Assembly (NCBI RefSeq): GCF_046736075.1
Contig: NZ_CP177163.1
Coordinates: forward strand, 1,922,001 to 1,986,000
DNA length: 64,000 nt
Direction of reading: 5' to 3'
Source: Stenotrophomonas sp046736075
GTDB taxonomy: Bacteria; Pseudomonadota; Gammaproteobacteria; Xanthomonadales; Xanthomonadaceae
In this document: piece after piece, positions 36,619-44,847 of the stretch
Position numbering within the stretch: the stretch's first letter is position 1
Layout: each line of letters starts with the position of its first letter
The notes under the pieces: generated by a model
Told to the model about the DNA's origin: nothing
The model's input: the letters and a program-made list of their open reading frames with translations, nothing else
Databases searched by the model: none
Program-made: the position numbers and the translations under genes

Positions 36619-37830
36619 ATGGACCTGAAAAGCGGGTATCCGTTCTGGGCCGTCCGCAACGGCCTGATGCATGCCTTCCCCCCGCTGCGTGAGGACCTGC
36701 GCTGCGACGTACTGGTGGTCGGCGGCGGCATCAGCGGCGCGCTGATTGCCGATGAACTGTGTGCGCACGGCCACGACGTGGCGGTGATCGAACAGCGCGA
36801 TATCGGGTGGGGCAGCACGGCGGCCAGCACGGCGCTGCTGCAGTACGAGATCGACACCCACCTGATCGACCTCGCCCGCCGCTACGGCGAGCGCGCGGGC
36901 GTGCAGGCCTACCAGGCCTGCGCCGACGCCATTCCCGCGCTGCGCGCGGTGGCCGCCGCCTTCCGCGACGTGGACAGCCACGCGATGCACAGCCTGTACT
37001 ACGCCAGCAAGCGGCGCCATCGGGCGGTACTGCAGGAGGAATATGCGCTGCGCCTGCGGCACGGCTTCGACGTGCGCTGGCTGGATGCGGCCGCCGTGGC
37101 GGACGGGTTCGGCATCCAGGCCCCGGGCGCGATCCTGAGCCGGCTTGCCGCGCGCGTCGACCCCTATCGGCTCACCTACCGGCTGCTCGCCCGCCTGCAG
37201 CAGCGGGGATGTGCGGTGCATGACCGCACCGTGCTCGACACGCTGGTGCCCACCTCGCGCGGCGTCGACGCGCGCACTGTGGATGGCGTGCGCATCCGCT
37301 GCGGGCACGTGGTGCTCGCCACCGGCTATGCCGGCCAGCGTTGGCTGGACGCGTCGGTGGCGCGCAACCGCAGCAGCTACGCCTTCATCACCGACCCGAT
37401 CGATCCGGCCCTGCTGGGCCCGCTGCGCGACACGATGGTCTGGGAATCCGCCCGCCCGTACCTGTACATGCGCACCACCGGTGACCACCGTCTGCTGGTG
37501 GGTGGCGAGGACGATGCGGTGGACATCCCGGCCCGCCGCGACCGCCGTGTGGTCGCCAAGGCCGGCACCCTGCTCAAGCAGGTGGCCCGGCTGTTCCCGC
37601 ACCTGCCGCTGCAGCCGGCGTTCTCCTGGGCCGGCACGTTCGCCGAGACCGCAGACGGGCTGCCCTACTTCGGTCCCCACCCGCAGTGGGGGCCGCGGGT
37701 CCAGTTCGCGATGGCCTACGGCGGCAATGGCATTACCTACTCGATGATCGGTGCCGGGCTGCTGCGCGCCCGGATCGAGCGACGGCGGCATCCCCTGGCG
37801 GCCCTGTTCGGTTTCGAGCGGCTCGGCTGA
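36619..37830 (+). CDS. FAD-dependent oxidoreductase (DAO family)
   Basis: A 403-residue D-amino-acid-oxidase-fold enzyme. The FAD-binding motif VVGGGISGALIADELCAHGHDVAVIEQRDIGWGSTAASTALLQYEID lies at residues 33-80; the C-terminal FAD-contact segment is MAYGGNGITYSMIGAGLLRARIE. The central CGHVVLATGYAGQRW is the second dinucleotide-contact strand. Related proteins oxidise amines, sarcosine or glycerol phosphate; the substrate here is not evident. No signal peptide. Confidence 0.88.
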   Translation: MDLKSGYPFWAVRNGLMHAFPPLREDLRCDVLVVGGGISGALIADELCAHGHDVAVIEQRDIGWGSTAASTALLQYEIDTHLIDLARRYGERAGVQAYQACADAIPALRAVAAAFRDVDSHAMHSLYYASKRRHRAVLQEEYALRLRHGFDVRWLDAAAVADGFGIQAPGAILSRLAARVDPYRLTYRLLARLQQRGCAVHDRTVLDTLVPTSRGVDARTVDGVRIRCGHVVLATGYAGQRWLDASVARNRSSYAFITDPIDPALLGPLRDTMVWESARPYLYMRTTGDHRLLVGGEDDAVDIPARRDRRVVAKAGTLLKQVARLFPHLPLQPAFSWAGTFAETADGLPYFGPHPQWGPRVQFAMAYGGNGITYSMIGAGLLRARIERRRHPLAALFGFERLG

Positions 37831-37928
37831 GTTCCCCTTGCAACTGGCGGCATGACAGGCATCATTCAAACAATGGCTGCTAGCGTCAGCGCTGTCGGCC
37901 GTCCCGCCTGTCTGCCCCGGAGCTTCCC

Positions 37929-38435
37929 ATGATCCGCCTGCTTCCCCTGCTGCTGTGCCTGTCCATGCCCGGCGTGGCGTTGGCCCAGTCCGCTGCAGGC
38001 GCCACCGGCCCGCAGTCGGCCACCGGCCTGGACCTGACCATCCCCGACCAGCCGTTGCAGTACCTGGGCGATCCGTCGCTGCGCGGCGATCCGCCGGGCA
38101 CCTTCTATGGCGACAAGAGCGGCCGCGGGGTCAGCGAGCGTGCCGGCAACGGCATCGCCCACGTCACCGACGACAAGCTGCGGGTCAACGGCAGCTTCAC
38201 CACCGGCATCGGCTACGCCAAGAACTACGGCAACACCCACTTCAACGCCGCCGAACTCAACCTCAGCAAGAACTACACCGACGATGAAGGCAGGACCCGC
38301 GGGGTCAACGTCAACATCCAGGTCAGCGAAGGCAAGGGGCCGGGCTTCTTCGGCCCGTACGGCGGTGGCCCGTATGGCGGGTATGGCTACGGGCGTGGCC
38401 CGGGCTACTGGGACCCGCCGCCGATCGGCTGGTAA
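37929..38435 (+). CDS. secreted protein with glycine/tyrosine-rich tail
   Basis: A 168-residue exported protein. The signal peptide ends in GVALAQS near residue 20. The middle contains NGSFTTGIGYAKNYGNTHFNAAELNLSKNY, alternating residues suggestive of beta strands, and the C-terminal 35 residues are a Gly/Pro/Tyr repeat (YGGGPYGGYGYGRGPGY) ending in WDPPPIGW. Family not recognised; similar proteins are annotated hypothetical in xanthomonads as far as I recall. Possibly cell-surface or periplasmic. Confidence 0.7.
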   Translation: MIRLLPLLLCLSMPGVALAQSAAGATGPQSATGLDLTIPDQPLQYLGDPSLRGDPPGTFYGDKSGRGVSERAGNGIAHVTDDKLRVNGSFTTGIGYAKNYGNTHFNAAELNLSKNYTDDEGRTRGVNVNIQVSEGKGPGFFGPYGGGPYGGYGYGRGPGYWDPPPIGW

Positions 38436-38501
38436 GCCGGCCGGCCGCATCCACATCCACGGCCGGGGCAACCCGGCCGTTGTCGTTTCCGCCGCGCGCG
38501 G

Positions 38502-38936
38502 TCAGTCCCACCAGCCATCGCGACGGCTCGACAGCACGCGGCCGTCGTAGCCGCTCATGCGCACGTCCACGCGCTGGTTGCGTGCATTGCGGGCTTCCAG
38601 CGTCCAGGTCGCGCCCTCGCGCTCGAACGATTCGATCTTCTGGAAACCGGCCTTGCCGGCCAGCGCGAGGATCTGCCCGGCATCCAGCACGGTGCGACCG
38701 CTGCGGGCATCGAAGATCTCGCCATTGGACGGGTCGACGATCACTTCATCGATGGTGCCGTCGGCACGGGTGACGTCGGCTTCCCACACGCCGTCCTCGC
38801 GGTCCAGCTCATGTACCTGGGTGTAGCCGGCCGCACGCAGCTTGGCCTGCACCTCGGCAGCGGACAGGTCGGCAGCGAAGGCCGGGGCGGAGAACAGGGC
38901 CGCGGTCAGCACGGCGGTCAGCATCGGAAGGTTCAT
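38502..38936 (-). CDS. periplasmic protein with two PepSY-like domains
   Basis: A 144-residue exported protein with a signal peptide (cleavage near SAPAFAAD) and two PepSY-like modules: VQAKLRAAGYTQVHELDREDGVWEADVTRADGTIDEVIVDPSNGEI and the following ILALAGKAGFQKIESFEREGATWTLEARNARNQRVDVRMSGYDGRVL. PepSY domains bind or inhibit peptidases and often accompany PhoQ-like sensors. It is divergent from a second PepSY gene in front of the two-component genes, with a PhoP-box-like site between them. Confidence 0.85.
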   Translation of the reverse strand: MNLPMLTAVLTAALFSAPAFAADLSAAEVQAKLRAAGYTQVHELDREDGVWEADVTRADGTIDEVIVDPSNGEIFDARSGRTVLDAGQILALAGKAGFQKIESFEREGATWTLEARNARNQRVDVRMSGYDGRVLSSRRDGWWD

Positions 38937-39016
38937 GGGGGTGCTCCAGGGGTAGCCGGGTGATTCCGGCACCGCCAGTCTGGCAAGCGCACCTAACCGC
39001 ACCATGAGGCCGGTTG

Positions 39017-39034
39017 TTAGACAACGTTTAGACA
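39017..39034. promoter_or_regulatory. PhoP-box-like direct repeat
   Basis: TTAGACA occurs twice with 11-base spacing (39017 and 39028). Read on the minus strand this is TGTCTA-N5-TGTCTA, the exact geometry of the enterobacterial PhoP box ((T/G)GTTTA-N5-(T/G)GTTTA) and typical of OmpR-family regulators. It lies between two divergent PepSY genes, the right one heading the two-component operon, so autoregulation is likely. Confidence 0.65.
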
Positions 39035-39074
39035 CGCACCGTATACCGTACGCATCCCTCCACGATGATTGGCC

Positions 39075-39374
39075 ATGTCTGCCGTGTCACTGCTGCTGCC
39101 GCTGTTGCTTGGTATCGCCCCGCAGGACCCGGCGCGGGTGCTCGACGGCGGCGCACGCCAGCAGGACGCGGTGCGCCAGGCGGTGCGCCAGGGCCGCTAT
39201 GTACCGCTGGAGCAGGTCGTGGCCGACGCGCTGCGCCGCTATCCGGGCAAGCTGGTGGAAGTGGAGCTGGACGATGACCGCTACGAGATCGAGATCCTCG
39301 GCGCCAACGGCGTGGTGATGGAGCTCGACTATGATGCGCGCAGCGGTCGCCTGCTGAAGATGGAAGAAGACTGA
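39075..39374 (+). CDS. small PepSY-domain protein, first gene of the two-component operon
   Basis: A 99-residue protein with a short hydrophobic N-terminus (VSLLLPLLLGIAP) and a single PepSY module, QAVRQGRYVPLEQVVADALRRYPGKLVEVELDDDRYEIEILGANGVVMELDYDARSGRLLKME. It ends one base into the response regulator start (TGATG), so it is co-translated with it. It probably acts in the periplasm, as an accessory or target of the sensor kinase. Confidence 0.85.
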   Translation: MSAVSLLLPLLLGIAPQDPARVLDGGARQQDAVRQAVRQGRYVPLEQVVADALRRYPGKLVEVELDDDRYEIEILGANGVVMELDYDARSGRLLKMEED

Positions 39375-40036
39375 TGCGGATCCTGCTCGCCGAGGACGAC
39401 GCCCTGCTTGCCAGCCGCCTGCAGAGCCTGCTGGAGGACGCCGGCTACGTGGTGCTGCACAGCGCAGACGGTCGGGACGTGGAAGCGCTGGGCCAGATCG
39501 AGGACATCGCCGCGGCGGTGGTCGATCTGGGCCTGCCCGGCCTTGATGGCCTGAGCGTGATCGAGCGCTGGCGCCAGGCCGGCCAGGGGTTTCCGGTGCT
39601 GGTTCTGACCGCACGGGCGCGCTGGCACGACAAGCTGGCCGGCTTCGATGCCGGGGCCGACGACTACCTGACCAAACCCTTCCAGCCCGAGGAGCTGCTG
39701 CTGCGCCTGCGCGCGCTGATCCGGCGCAGCGCCGGCCACGCCAGCCCGCGCCTGCAGTGCGGGCCGCTGCTGCTGGACGTCAATGCCGGCCGCTTCGAGC
39801 TGGATGGCGAGCTGCTGCACCTCAGTCCGCAGGAGCAGCGCATCCTCAGCTACTTCATGCATCACCCGGACATCGTGATCAGCCGGTCGCGGCTGGGAGA
39901 ACACGTCTACGAGGCCGGCTTCGATCCGGACTCGAACACGCTGGACGTGCTGATCGGGCGGATCCGTCGCAAGCTCGGCACCGAACTGATCCATACCCAC
40001 CGCGGGCAGGGTTTCCGGCTGTCGGCCGCACCATGA
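39374..40036 (+). CDS. OmpR-family response regulator (PhoP/QseB-like)
   Basis: A 220-residue regulator: receiver domain (1-115) with acidic pocket AEDD, phosphoacceptor D51 in AVVDLGLPGLDG and K101 in LTKPF; winged-helix DNA-binding domain (about 125-220) ending in the usual HTHRGQGFRL. The pattern is closest to PhoP/QseB. The stop overlaps the kinase start by 4 bases. It likely binds the TGTCTA direct repeat upstream. In xanthomonads PhoP-PhoQ pairs respond to low Mg2+ or cationic peptides; that role is inferred. Confidence 0.93.
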   Translation: MRILLAEDDALLASRLQSLLEDAGYVVLHSADGRDVEALGQIEDIAAAVVDLGLPGLDGLSVIERWRQAGQGFPVLVLTARARWHDKLAGFDAGADDYLTKPFQPEELLLRLRALIRRSAGHASPRLQCGPLLLDVNAGRFELDGELLHLSPQEQRILSYFMHHPDIVISRSRLGEHVYEAGFDPDSNTLDVLIGRIRRKLGTELIHTHRGQGFRLSAAP

Positions 40037-41358
40037 CCACCGGGTCGCTGCGCACGCGGCTGCTGCTCGCCGGAGGACTGGGGCTGATCCTGGTCTCGGC
40101 GGTAGCCACCTGGTGGCTGGGCGCGATGTTCGAGCGCTCGGCCCGCGCGGCAATGGACCAGCGCCTGGGCAACGAACTGATCGCGGTGCTGGCACTGGCC
40201 GAGAGCGACGCGCAGGGCGGCCTGCAGCTGCGCCGGGCACTGTCGGATGAGCGCTACCAGCGCGTGTTCTCCGGCACCTACTGGCAGGTGCAGGACGCCA
40301 AGGGCCTGCCGCTGGGGCAGTCGCGTTCGCTATGGGACGAAACCCTGCTGACGCCGGCCACGCTGCGGACCGGGCCGGCGCAGGCGTACGACACCACCGG
40401 TCCGTTGCAGCAGCCATTGCGCGCCCTCGCGCAGCAGGTGACGCTGCCGCGCATGGCAATGCCGCTGCAGGTGGTGGTGGCCACCGACCGCAGCGATCTC
40501 GACGCCCAGGTCAGCGCGTTCCGCCAGCGCACCGCGTTGGCGTTGGCGGTGCTGATCGCGCTGTGGTTCGCCGTGCTGGTCACCCAGGTGCACTACGGCC
40601 TGCGCCCGCTGGCCGAGCTCGGCCGCATCGCCGGGCAGGTGCGCAACGGCGAGCAGGTGCGCTTTCCACAACAGGGCCTGGTCAAGGAGGTTGCCCCGCT
40701 GGCAGCGCAGCTCAACGATCTGCTCGACCACCATGCGCGCATGGTGCTGCGCGCGCGCCGCAGCGCCGAGGACCTTGCCCACGCGCTGAAGACCCCGTTG
40801 ACCGTGCTTGCCACTGAAGCCGAGGGCGATGGCAGCGACTGGCGGCAGACCCTGCGCAGCGAAACCGCGCGCATGCAGGCCAGCATCGAGCGCTACCTGG
40901 CCGCCGGCATCGGCGCGGACAGCCAGCAGCGCACACCGGTGGCGCCGGTGGTGGCCAGCCTGTGCGGGCTGATGCAGCGCGTGCATGTCGGCCGCGAGGT
41001 GTCCTTCCACTACGATCCGGATGCCCACGGCACCTTCGCCGGTGCGCGCGAGGACCTGGAAGAGATGCTTGGCAACCTGCTCGACAACGCCGGCAAATGG
41101 ACCGCGCATCGGGTCGAGGTGACGGTGGCCCATGTCGGCCCCTGCGTGCGCATCGACGTGATCGACGATGGCAGCGGCCTGCCCGAGGACGACCTGGAAC
41201 GTGCGCTCGGCCGGGGCGTTCGCCTGGACGAGCGTGCGCCCGGCAGCGGGCTGGGCCTGGCGATCGTGGCCGATATCGCCGAGAGCTACGGCGGTACGCT
41301 GGTGCTGCGCAATGGACACCCCGGCCTGCGCGCAACGTTGACGCTGCCCGCAGGGTGA
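40033..41358 (+). CDS. sensor histidine kinase (PhoQ-like)
   Basis: A 441-residue inner membrane kinase. Two transmembrane helices (about 10-32 and 168-186) enclose a periplasmic sensor domain of about 130 residues. A HAMP-like linker is followed by the dimerisation helix with the phosphoacceptor H250 in AEDLAHALKTPLTVLA, then ATP-binding boxes N (LLDNAGKW), G1 (DVIDDGSGL) and G2 (GSGLGLAI). It forms a two-component pair with the preceding regulator. The periplasmic domain shows fewer acidic clusters than E. coli PhoQ, so the signal may differ. Confidence 0.93.
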   Translation: MTTGSLRTRLLLAGGLGLILVSAVATWWLGAMFERSARAAMDQRLGNELIAVLALAESDAQGGLQLRRALSDERYQRVFSGTYWQVQDAKGLPLGQSRSLWDETLLTPATLRTGPAQAYDTTGPLQQPLRALAQQVTLPRMAMPLQVVVATDRSDLDAQVSAFRQRTALALAVLIALWFAVLVTQVHYGLRPLAELGRIAGQVRNGEQVRFPQQGLVKEVAPLAAQLNDLLDHHARMVLRARRSAEDLAHALKTPLTVLATEAEGDGSDWRQTLRSETARMQASIERYLAAGIGADSQQRTPVAPVVASLCGLMQRVHVGREVSFHYDPDAHGTFAGAREDLEEMLGNLLDNAGKWTAHRVEVTVAHVGPCVRIDVIDDGSGLPEDDLERALGRGVRLDERAPGSGLGLAIVADIAESYGGTLVLRNGHPGLRATLTLPAG

Positions 41359-41383
41359 TCCACGGGGTACGGGGGAATCCCCC

Positions 41384-41707
41384 TCATCTGCCCGCGTGCA
41401 TCCACCAGCAGTCGATGGCATCCAGCACGATATGCACGATCAACCCGATGCCGAACAGCCGGGTCTTCTTCGGCACGCACAGCCCGGAATACACGGCGAT
41501 GGCCGGCGCGGTGTGCAGCGGATGGAAGCCGATGCTGCAGCGGTTGGGCGCGTAGATCGGGTCGGCCAGCAGGTGGTCCAGGTCGATGATCCAGCCCAGC
41601 AGCAGCAACAGCCATGCCGACGCGAACCGCTTGCGCCAGAACAGCCACGCCAGCAGCGCCGGCACCGCGGCATGCAGCAGCAGGTGAATGATGGCGCGGC
41701 TGCTCAT
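41384..41707 (-). CDS. DUF6122-like small membrane protein
   Basis: A 107-residue protein with three hydrophobic helices. The segment LLGWIIDLDHLLADPIYAPNRCSIGFHPLHTAPA carries an Asp/His cluster (DLDH, HPLH) typical of membrane-bound metal-dependent hydrolase-like families such as DUF6122 (family name from memory), with another histidine in LIVHIVLDAIDC. Function unknown. It lies 43 bases downstream of speA on the same strand. Confidence 0.75.
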   Translation of the reverse strand: MSSRAIIHLLLHAAVPALLAWLFWRKRFASAWLLLLLGWIIDLDHLLADPIYAPNRCSIGFHPLHTAPAIAVYSGLCVPKKTRLFGIGLIVHIVLDAIDCWWMHAGR

Positions 41708-41750
41708 CGCGCCGCCGCGCCACGCATCAAGGTGCGGTCGACCGCGCCGA

Positions 41751-43640
41751 TCAGACCAGCGGCTCGTCGGACAGGTAGGTGTAGCCGGTCAGGCCCGCCT
41801 CCAGCGCCGCCGACAGCTCCTGGGCACGTTCCGGCGACAGCTTGGCCGCCGCCACGCGCTCGGCATAGCTCGCGCGCAGATCGGCCAGGCTGTAGCCCAC
41901 GTAATCCAGCATCACATCGGTGGTGTCGCCGCGGCGCTGCTGGGTGATCGCATAGCCGTCGGCATCGGCCAGCACTTCCACCGCGTCGGTGTCGCCGAAC
42001 AGGTTGTGGATGTCGCCCAGGATTTCCTGGTACGCGCCGACCATGAAGAAGCCGATGCGATAGCTCTCGCCGGCGTTCATCGCGTGCAGCGGCAACGAGC
42101 TGTCCAGGCTCTCGTTCTCGACATAGGTCTTGACCATGCCGTCCGAATCGCAGGTCATGTCGGCGATGATGCCGCGACGCGACGGCTGCTCGTTCAGGCG
42201 CTCGATCGGCACGATCGGGAACACCTGGTCGATCGCCCAGGCATCGGGGATGGACTCGAACACGCTGAAGTTGACGAAGTACTTGTCGACCAGGCGCTCG
42301 TTCAGCTCGTCCAGCGCGGGACGATGGCTCTTCTCGTCATAGCTCAGCCGCGCACGCACGGCATGGGCGATGGCATAGAACAGGTCGTCGATGCGCGCGC
42401 GCTGCGGCAGGTCGATCTGGCCCAGCGCATAGCTGGACAGGCCTTCGGCATGGAAATGCTGGGCTTCCTGGAACAGCTCCACGGCCGGGCGCTGGTCGAG
42501 TTCCTCGTGAATCTCGCGCAGGTGGCGGATCGCCGCCGGCTCATCGTCGTGCTGGTCCGGCACGCGGCCTTCCTGCGCCTCCTCAACCTCGGACACGTTG
42601 GCGATCAGCACCGCGTGGTGCGCCGTCATCGCGCGGCCGCACTCGGTGACGATGCGCGGCGGGGTCAGGCCGTGTTCTTCGCAGGCATTGGCCAGCGGCT
42701 GCACGATGTTGCTGGCATAGGAATCCAGGCCATAGTTGATCGAGCAGAAGCTGCGCGAGCGGGTGCCTTCGTAATCCACGCCCAGGCCACCGCCCACATC
42801 GACGTGGGTGATCTTCGCGCCCAGGCGCGACAGCTCGACGAAGTAACGGGTGGCTTCGCGCATGCCGTTGGCGATGTCGCGCACGTTGGAGATCTGCGAG
42901 CCCATATGGAAATGCAGCAGGCTCAGGCAGTCGGCGTATTCGGTGTCGCGCAGCGACTTCCACAGGTCCAGCAGCTGGCGCGGGGACAGGCCGAACTTGG
43001 CCTTGTCGCCACCGCTGTTCTGCCACTTGCCGGCGCCCAGCGAGGCCAGCCGCATGCGCACGCCCAGGCCCGGCTTGACGTCCAGCGCCTTGGATTCCTC
43101 CAGCACCAGCTTCAGCTCGGACGGCTTCTCGATCACGATGAAGGTCTGCAGGCCCAGCTTGCGCCCGATCAGGGCCAGGCGGATGTACTCGCGGTCCTTG
43201 TAGCCGTTGCACACGATCAGCCCGCCCGGGCGCGACAGCGCCAGCACGGCCATCAGTTCCGGCTTGCTGCCCGCTTCCAGGCCGAAGCCCTCGCCGTGGT
43301 GGCTGGCCAGGGTGCCGGCCACGCCACGGTGCTGGTTGACCTTGATCGGGTACACGGCCGTATAGCCGCCCGGGTATTCCCAGTCGGCCTGGGCCTGCGC
43401 GAAGGCGGCCTGCAGCTTGCCCAGGCGCTGGCCCAGGATGTCCGGGAAGCGCACCAGCAGCGGCAGCTTGGCGCCGGCCTCGCGGGCGGCGTCCACAATC
43501 TTCGGCAAGGACACCACCGGGCCGTCCTGGCCAGTCGGTCTCACCACCATGTGTCCTGCCTGATCCACGTCGAAGTAGCCATCCGCCCAATGCGGAATCG
43601 AGTAGGTCTTGCGGGCTTGGTCGAGGGACCAATCGGTCAT
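41751..43640 (-). CDS. speA: biosynthetic arginine decarboxylase
   Basis: PLP-dependent fold III enzyme that converts arginine to agmatine for polyamine synthesis, 629 residues as in other SpeA proteins. Seen: IPHWADGYFDVDQAGHMVV at the start, the PLP lysine in AVYPIKVNQHRGVAG, HFHMGSQISNVRDI, THVDVGGGLGVDYEGT (phosphate-binding Gly loop) and the C-terminal ADMTCDSDGM with the catalytic cysteine. ATG 43640 starts the family alignment; the frame runs on upstream over the promoter. Divergent speE encodes spermidine synthase, so the pair sits in one pathway. Confidence 0.96.
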   Translation of the reverse strand: MTDWSLDQARKTYSIPHWADGYFDVDQAGHMVVRPTGQDGPVVSLPKIVDAAREAGAKLPLLVRFPDILGQRLGKLQAAFAQAQADWEYPGGYTAVYPIKVNQHRGVAGTLASHHGEGFGLEAGSKPELMAVLALSRPGGLIVCNGYKDREYIRLALIGRKLGLQTFIVIEKPSELKLVLEESKALDVKPGLGVRMRLASLGAGKWQNSGGDKAKFGLSPRQLLDLWKSLRDTEYADCLSLLHFHMGSQISNVRDIANGMREATRYFVELSRLGAKITHVDVGGGLGVDYEGTRSRSFCSINYGLDSYASNIVQPLANACEEHGLTPPRIVTECGRAMTAHHAVLIANVSEVEEAQEGRVPDQHDDEPAAIRHLREIHEELDQRPAVELFQEAQHFHAEGLSSYALGQIDLPQRARIDDLFYAIAHAVRARLSYDEKSHRPALDELNERLVDKYFVNFSVFESIPDAWAIDQVFPIVPIERLNEQPSRRGIIADMTCDSDGMVKTYVENESLDSSLPLHAMNAGESYRIGFFMVGAYQEILGDIHNLFGDTDAVEVLADADGYAITQQRRGDTTDVMLDYVGYSLADLRASYAERVAAAKLSPERAQELSAALEAGLTGYTYLSDEPLV

Positions 43641-43671
43641 TTCAGTGGGCCTGGTTGGTAAAAAAGGGGGT

Positions 43672-43711
43672 GCATGATAACGCCTATATGGCGACAGCTC
43701 CGTTATCATGC
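43672..43711. promoter_or_regulatory. symmetric divergent promoter/operator between speA and speE
   Basis: Perfect 11-base inverted repeat GCATGATAACG (43672-43682) / CGTTATCATGC (43701-43711) with an 18-base centre. Each arm contains TATCAT, a good -10 hexamer reading outwards: leftwards toward speA, rightwards toward speE. Both genes may thus be driven from mirror-image promoters or the repeat may bind a polyamine-responsive repressor. Confidence 0.6.
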
Positions 43712-43830
43712 GCGCCCGCGCCCGTGCCCAGGTCAGAACCTGAACAGGCCGACCCGTCCGGATGTGGCTAGTGCCACGCGGCCCCCGCCGCCCGCCCGGC
43801 TCCAACACCCCCGAACAGGACCGTTTCTCC

Positions 43831-44685
43831 ATGACTGACAACAACAACTGGTACATCGAGCACTTCGAGCGCACCGGCTCGGCCATCGGCTACCGCCTGA
43901 CCGGCAAGCTGGACGAAGTGCAGTCGCCGTTCCAGAAGATCGAGATCTTCGCGACCACCGACTGGGGCAACCTGATGACCATCGATGGCGCCATCATGCT
44001 GACCAGCAAGGACAACTTCTTCTATCACGAGATGATCAGCCACCCGGTGCTGTTCACCCACGCCGCGCCCAAGCGCGTGGTGATCATCGGCGGCGGCGAC
44101 TGCGGCACCCTGCGCGAGGTGCTCAAGCACCCGGGCGTGGAGAGCGTGACCCAGTGCGACATCGACGAGCAGGTCACCGTGATGGCCCGCAAGCACTTCC
44201 CGGAACTGTGCGAGTCCAACGATGACCCGCGCGCCGAGCTGATGTTCGATGACGGCGTGGCCTACATGGCCAACTGCCCGGCCGGCAGCGTGGACGTGGT
44301 GATCGTTGATTCCACCGATCCGGTCGGCCCGGGCGAAGGCCTGTTCAACAAGGCCTTCTACGAGAGCTGCTTCAAGGCGCTCAAGGACGACGGCATCCTG
44401 GTGCAGCAGTCCGAGTCGCCGCTGATGCAGCTGGACCTGATCAACGAAATGCGCACCGAGATGGGCAAGGCCGGCTTCGGTTCGTTCAAGACCCTGCCGT
44501 TCCCGCAGCCGTGCTACCCCACCGGCTGGTGGAGCGTGACCCTGGCGCGCAAGGGCCAGAGCAGCTTCGACTTCCGCCAGGCCGACTCGGCGTCCAAGTC
44601 GTTCGACACCCTGTACTACACCGCCGCGCTGCACACCGGCGTGCTGGTCACCCCGCCCTTCGTGGCGTCTGCCCTGAAGGGCTGA
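43831..44685 (+). CDS. speE: spermidine synthase
   Basis: Aminopropyltransferase joining decarboxylated SAM and putrescine, 284 residues. Motifs: TDWGNLMTIDGAIMLTSKDNFFYHEMISHP, the SAM-like cofactor loop VVIIGGGDCGTLREVLKH, CDIDEQV, and the acidic catalytic loop VDVVIVDSTDPVGPGEGLF. The substrate-binding Tyr/Asp of YHEM and DSTD are kept. Starts at ATG 43831; the gene ends before a REP and a strong terminator. Confidence 0.97.
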   Translation: MTDNNNWYIEHFERTGSAIGYRLTGKLDEVQSPFQKIEIFATTDWGNLMTIDGAIMLTSKDNFFYHEMISHPVLFTHAAPKRVVIIGGGDCGTLREVLKHPGVESVTQCDIDEQVTVMARKHFPELCESNDDPRAELMFDDGVAYMANCPAGSVDVVIVDSTDPVGPGEGLFNKAFYESCFKALKDDGILVQQSESPLMQLDLINEMRTEMGKAGFGSFKTLPFPQPCYPTGWWSVTLARKGQSSFDFRQADSASKSFDTLYYTAALHTGVLVTPPFVASALKG

Positions 44686-44729
44686 TGCGTTAGACGCCGA
44701 TGCCGATGGTTGCCGCGCTGCGCGCGGCC

Positions 44730-44752
44730 AGCCGACCAACGGTCGGCTCTAC
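44730..44752 (-). repeat. REP element (GTAGAGCCGACC type)
   Basis: Minus-strand GTAGAGCCGACCGTTGGTCGG hairpin head downstream of speE, the same design as the copy at 2759. Confidence 0.8.
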
Positions 44753-44772
44753 CGGGGGGCCTGTGGTCCAAC

Positions 44773-44805
44773 AAAAAACCCGCGCTGGCAACAGCGCGGG
44801 TTTTT
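44773..44805. terminator. bidirectional rho-independent terminator
   Basis: AAAAAACCCGCGCTG..CAGCGCGGGTTTTT: a 9-base GC stem (CCCGCGCTG/CAGCGCGGG) with A tract before and T tract after, between convergent speE and the hydroxylase gene. It can stop transcripts from both sides. Confidence 0.93.
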
Positions 44806-44814
44806 CGTATTCCG

Positions 44815-44838
44815 GTAGTGCCGGCCGCTGGCCGGCAC
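44815..44838 (+). repeat. REP element (GTAGTGCCGGCC type)
   Basis: GTAGTGCCGGCCGCTGGCCGG hairpin immediately after the terminator; it is a single copy of the same unit that is tandemly amplified at 32.9-33.2 kb. Confidence 0.85.
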
Positions 44839-44847
44839 CCCAAGGCC

